Shown piece by piece: positions 11,491-12,180 of a DNA stretch of 12,180 nucleotides. Made by a program: the position numbers and the translations under genes. The DNA comes from Parcubacteria group bacterium RIFCSPHIGHO2_01_FULL_47_10b (GTDB taxonomy: Bacteria > Patescibacteriota > Minisyncoccia > 2-01-FULL-47-10). The DNA lies in NCBI GenBank assembly GCA_001824325.1, contig MHXC01000063.1:4381-16560 (forward strand). Reading direction: 5' to 3'. The notes beneath the pieces were generated by a model. The model saw nothing but the letters and a program-made list of their open reading frames with translations. It was not told where the DNA came from and ran no database searches. Numbering within the stretch: position 1 is the first letter of the stretch; the number at the start of each line of letters is the position of its first letter.

Positions 11491-12180
11491 TTAATGACTA
11501 AATCGGCGAAAAAGCCGGTACAAAATGTACCATATTGGCTGATACACGTAATCATACGCCCCCATATAGCTGACGTGCTCGCCGCCGAAACTCTCTTTAA
11601 AGAATGTAATTCCCCGCCAACGAGGCGGCCAACCACGATGACTAACTCCCCAAAGGTCATAGCATGTAGCGCCTTGTCCGCGCGCCCATAGCATCGTGTG
11701 ATACTGCGCATAATAGGATGCTCCACTCTTCCCCGCATCTTCATTCGAAGCACCAAACAAATATGTTGCAGTTCCCCCAAATAGCACAACAACGTTCGCC
11801 ACAAGCGGCGCGTTGCCTTGCTCGGAAAACACAAAGTGGAGCGTCGCATGTGTCCCGAGCGCCTCCAACAAAGCGCTGTAATATGCTTTGCTATATATGG
11901 TGATGGACTTTCTTCCTGCCGTCGCCTGCATACATTTCCAAAATGTTTCGAATAACTGTTCAAAATTAGGATCGTCGTGCGCGCAGACTACGTATCGCAA
12001 CCCTCCCTTACCTGCCTTCTTTATTTCTCGCCGCGCACGATATTTCATGCTATGCAATAAATCCTCTGAAACGCCTGCTAAATCAATTACAATCGTATGC
12101 TTCGGCTCCACTTGATCGCGCAGATCTCGATAGCCCATGGCAACCAACGCTTTTCTTCTGTCCCCATCATCGACGAATGG
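11491..12180 (-). CDS. FemAB-type peptidoglycan bridge transferase (5' end outside window)
   Basis: 229 C-terminal residues are visible; the frame is open to the right edge and homology begins before any internal start, so the true start lies outside. HTIVIDLAGVSEDLL, then MKYRARREIKKAGKGG, matches the FemAB segment usually read PKHT-hhhDL-S-EELL-x-MK-x-x-R-x-I-x-x-A-x-x-G. ANVVVLFGGTATYLFGAS, then SYYAQYHTMLWARGQG and YDLWGVS, and a final FKESFGGEHVSYMGAYDYVY match the second GNAT-like domain. Such enzymes transfer amino acids from aminoacyl-tRNA to the stem peptide of lipid-linked peptidoglycan precursors at the inner membrane face. Full FemX-type proteins have about 330 residues, so roughly 100 are missing. 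It lies directly upstream of the MurE-like gene in the same direction, so stem and cross-bridge synthesis are probably co-expressed. Confidence 0.87.
   Translation of the reverse strand, partial: PFVDDGDRRKALVAMGYRDLRDQVEPKHTIVIDLAGVSEDLLHSMKYRARREIKKAGKGGLRYVVCAHDDPNFEQLFETFWKCMQATAGRKSITIYSKAYYSALLEALGTHATLHFVFSEQGNAPLVANVVVLFGGTATYLFGASNEDAGKSGASYYAQYHTMLWARGQGATCYDLWGVSHRGWPPRWRGITFFKESFGGEHVSYMGAYDYVYQPIWYILYRLFRRFSH

Noticed and set aside
1..12180. Recoded TGA (Gracilibacteria-type code), CRISPR arrays, tRNA genes, insertion sequences
   Set aside because: TGA ends several genes exactly where the families end, no spaced direct-repeat array exists, and no tRNA-like fold or transposase was seen.

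Overview
The window looks like a chromosomal stretch of a Patescibacteria (Candidate Phyla Radiation) bacterium, probably Parcubacteria-like. The basis is gene style rather than a marker gene. It holds a short MurE-type ligase with a hydrophobic N-terminus beside a FemAB-type protein, a small divergent signal peptidase I, a fibre-like exported protein of a kind common in these genomes, and large PKD-rich secreted proteins. All genes read with the standard bacterial code, with TAA, TAG and TGA all used as stops. That argues against the TGA-recoding lineages (Gracilibacteria, Absconditabacteria). No rRNA, tRNA, CRISPR array, transposase or integrase was seen.

Layout: (1) 1-427, minus: 5' part of an exported Cys-rich, Gly/Ser-rich protein that runs off the left edge. 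(2) 428-679: intergenic region with divergent promoter candidates, including an 18-bp tandem repeat that carries an extended -10. (3) 680-7860, plus: a tight four-gene operon for exported or membrane-anchored proteins: a 862-aa mosaic protein with a Kazal-type domain, a 204-aa single-pass membrane protein, a 392-aa protein with a PsbP-like domain and three C-terminal repeats, and a 929-aa protein with four six-cysteine modules and PKD domains. Genes 2-3 and 3-4 overlap by ATGA. (4) 7870-10205, minus: a membrane-anchored two-domain protein, signal peptidase I and a fibre-like surface protein, ending only 9 bp from the end of the plus-strand operon. (5) 10256-12180, minus: FemAB-type transferase (5' end outside the window), then the MurE-like ligase.

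One theme runs through the window: nearly every product acts at or outside the cytoplasmic membrane, or builds the wall. FemAB and MurE serve peptidoglycan. Signal peptidase I would process the many signal peptides encoded here. The plus-strand operon looks like a cell-surface or secreted assembly rich in disulfide-bonded modules. A role in contact with a host or partner cell is plausible for an episymbiont but is inference only. Most worth a second look: the Kazal domain, the four six-Cys modules, one G7 tract in each of three consecutive operon genes, and a perfect 14-bp inverted repeat inside the murE-like coding sequence.
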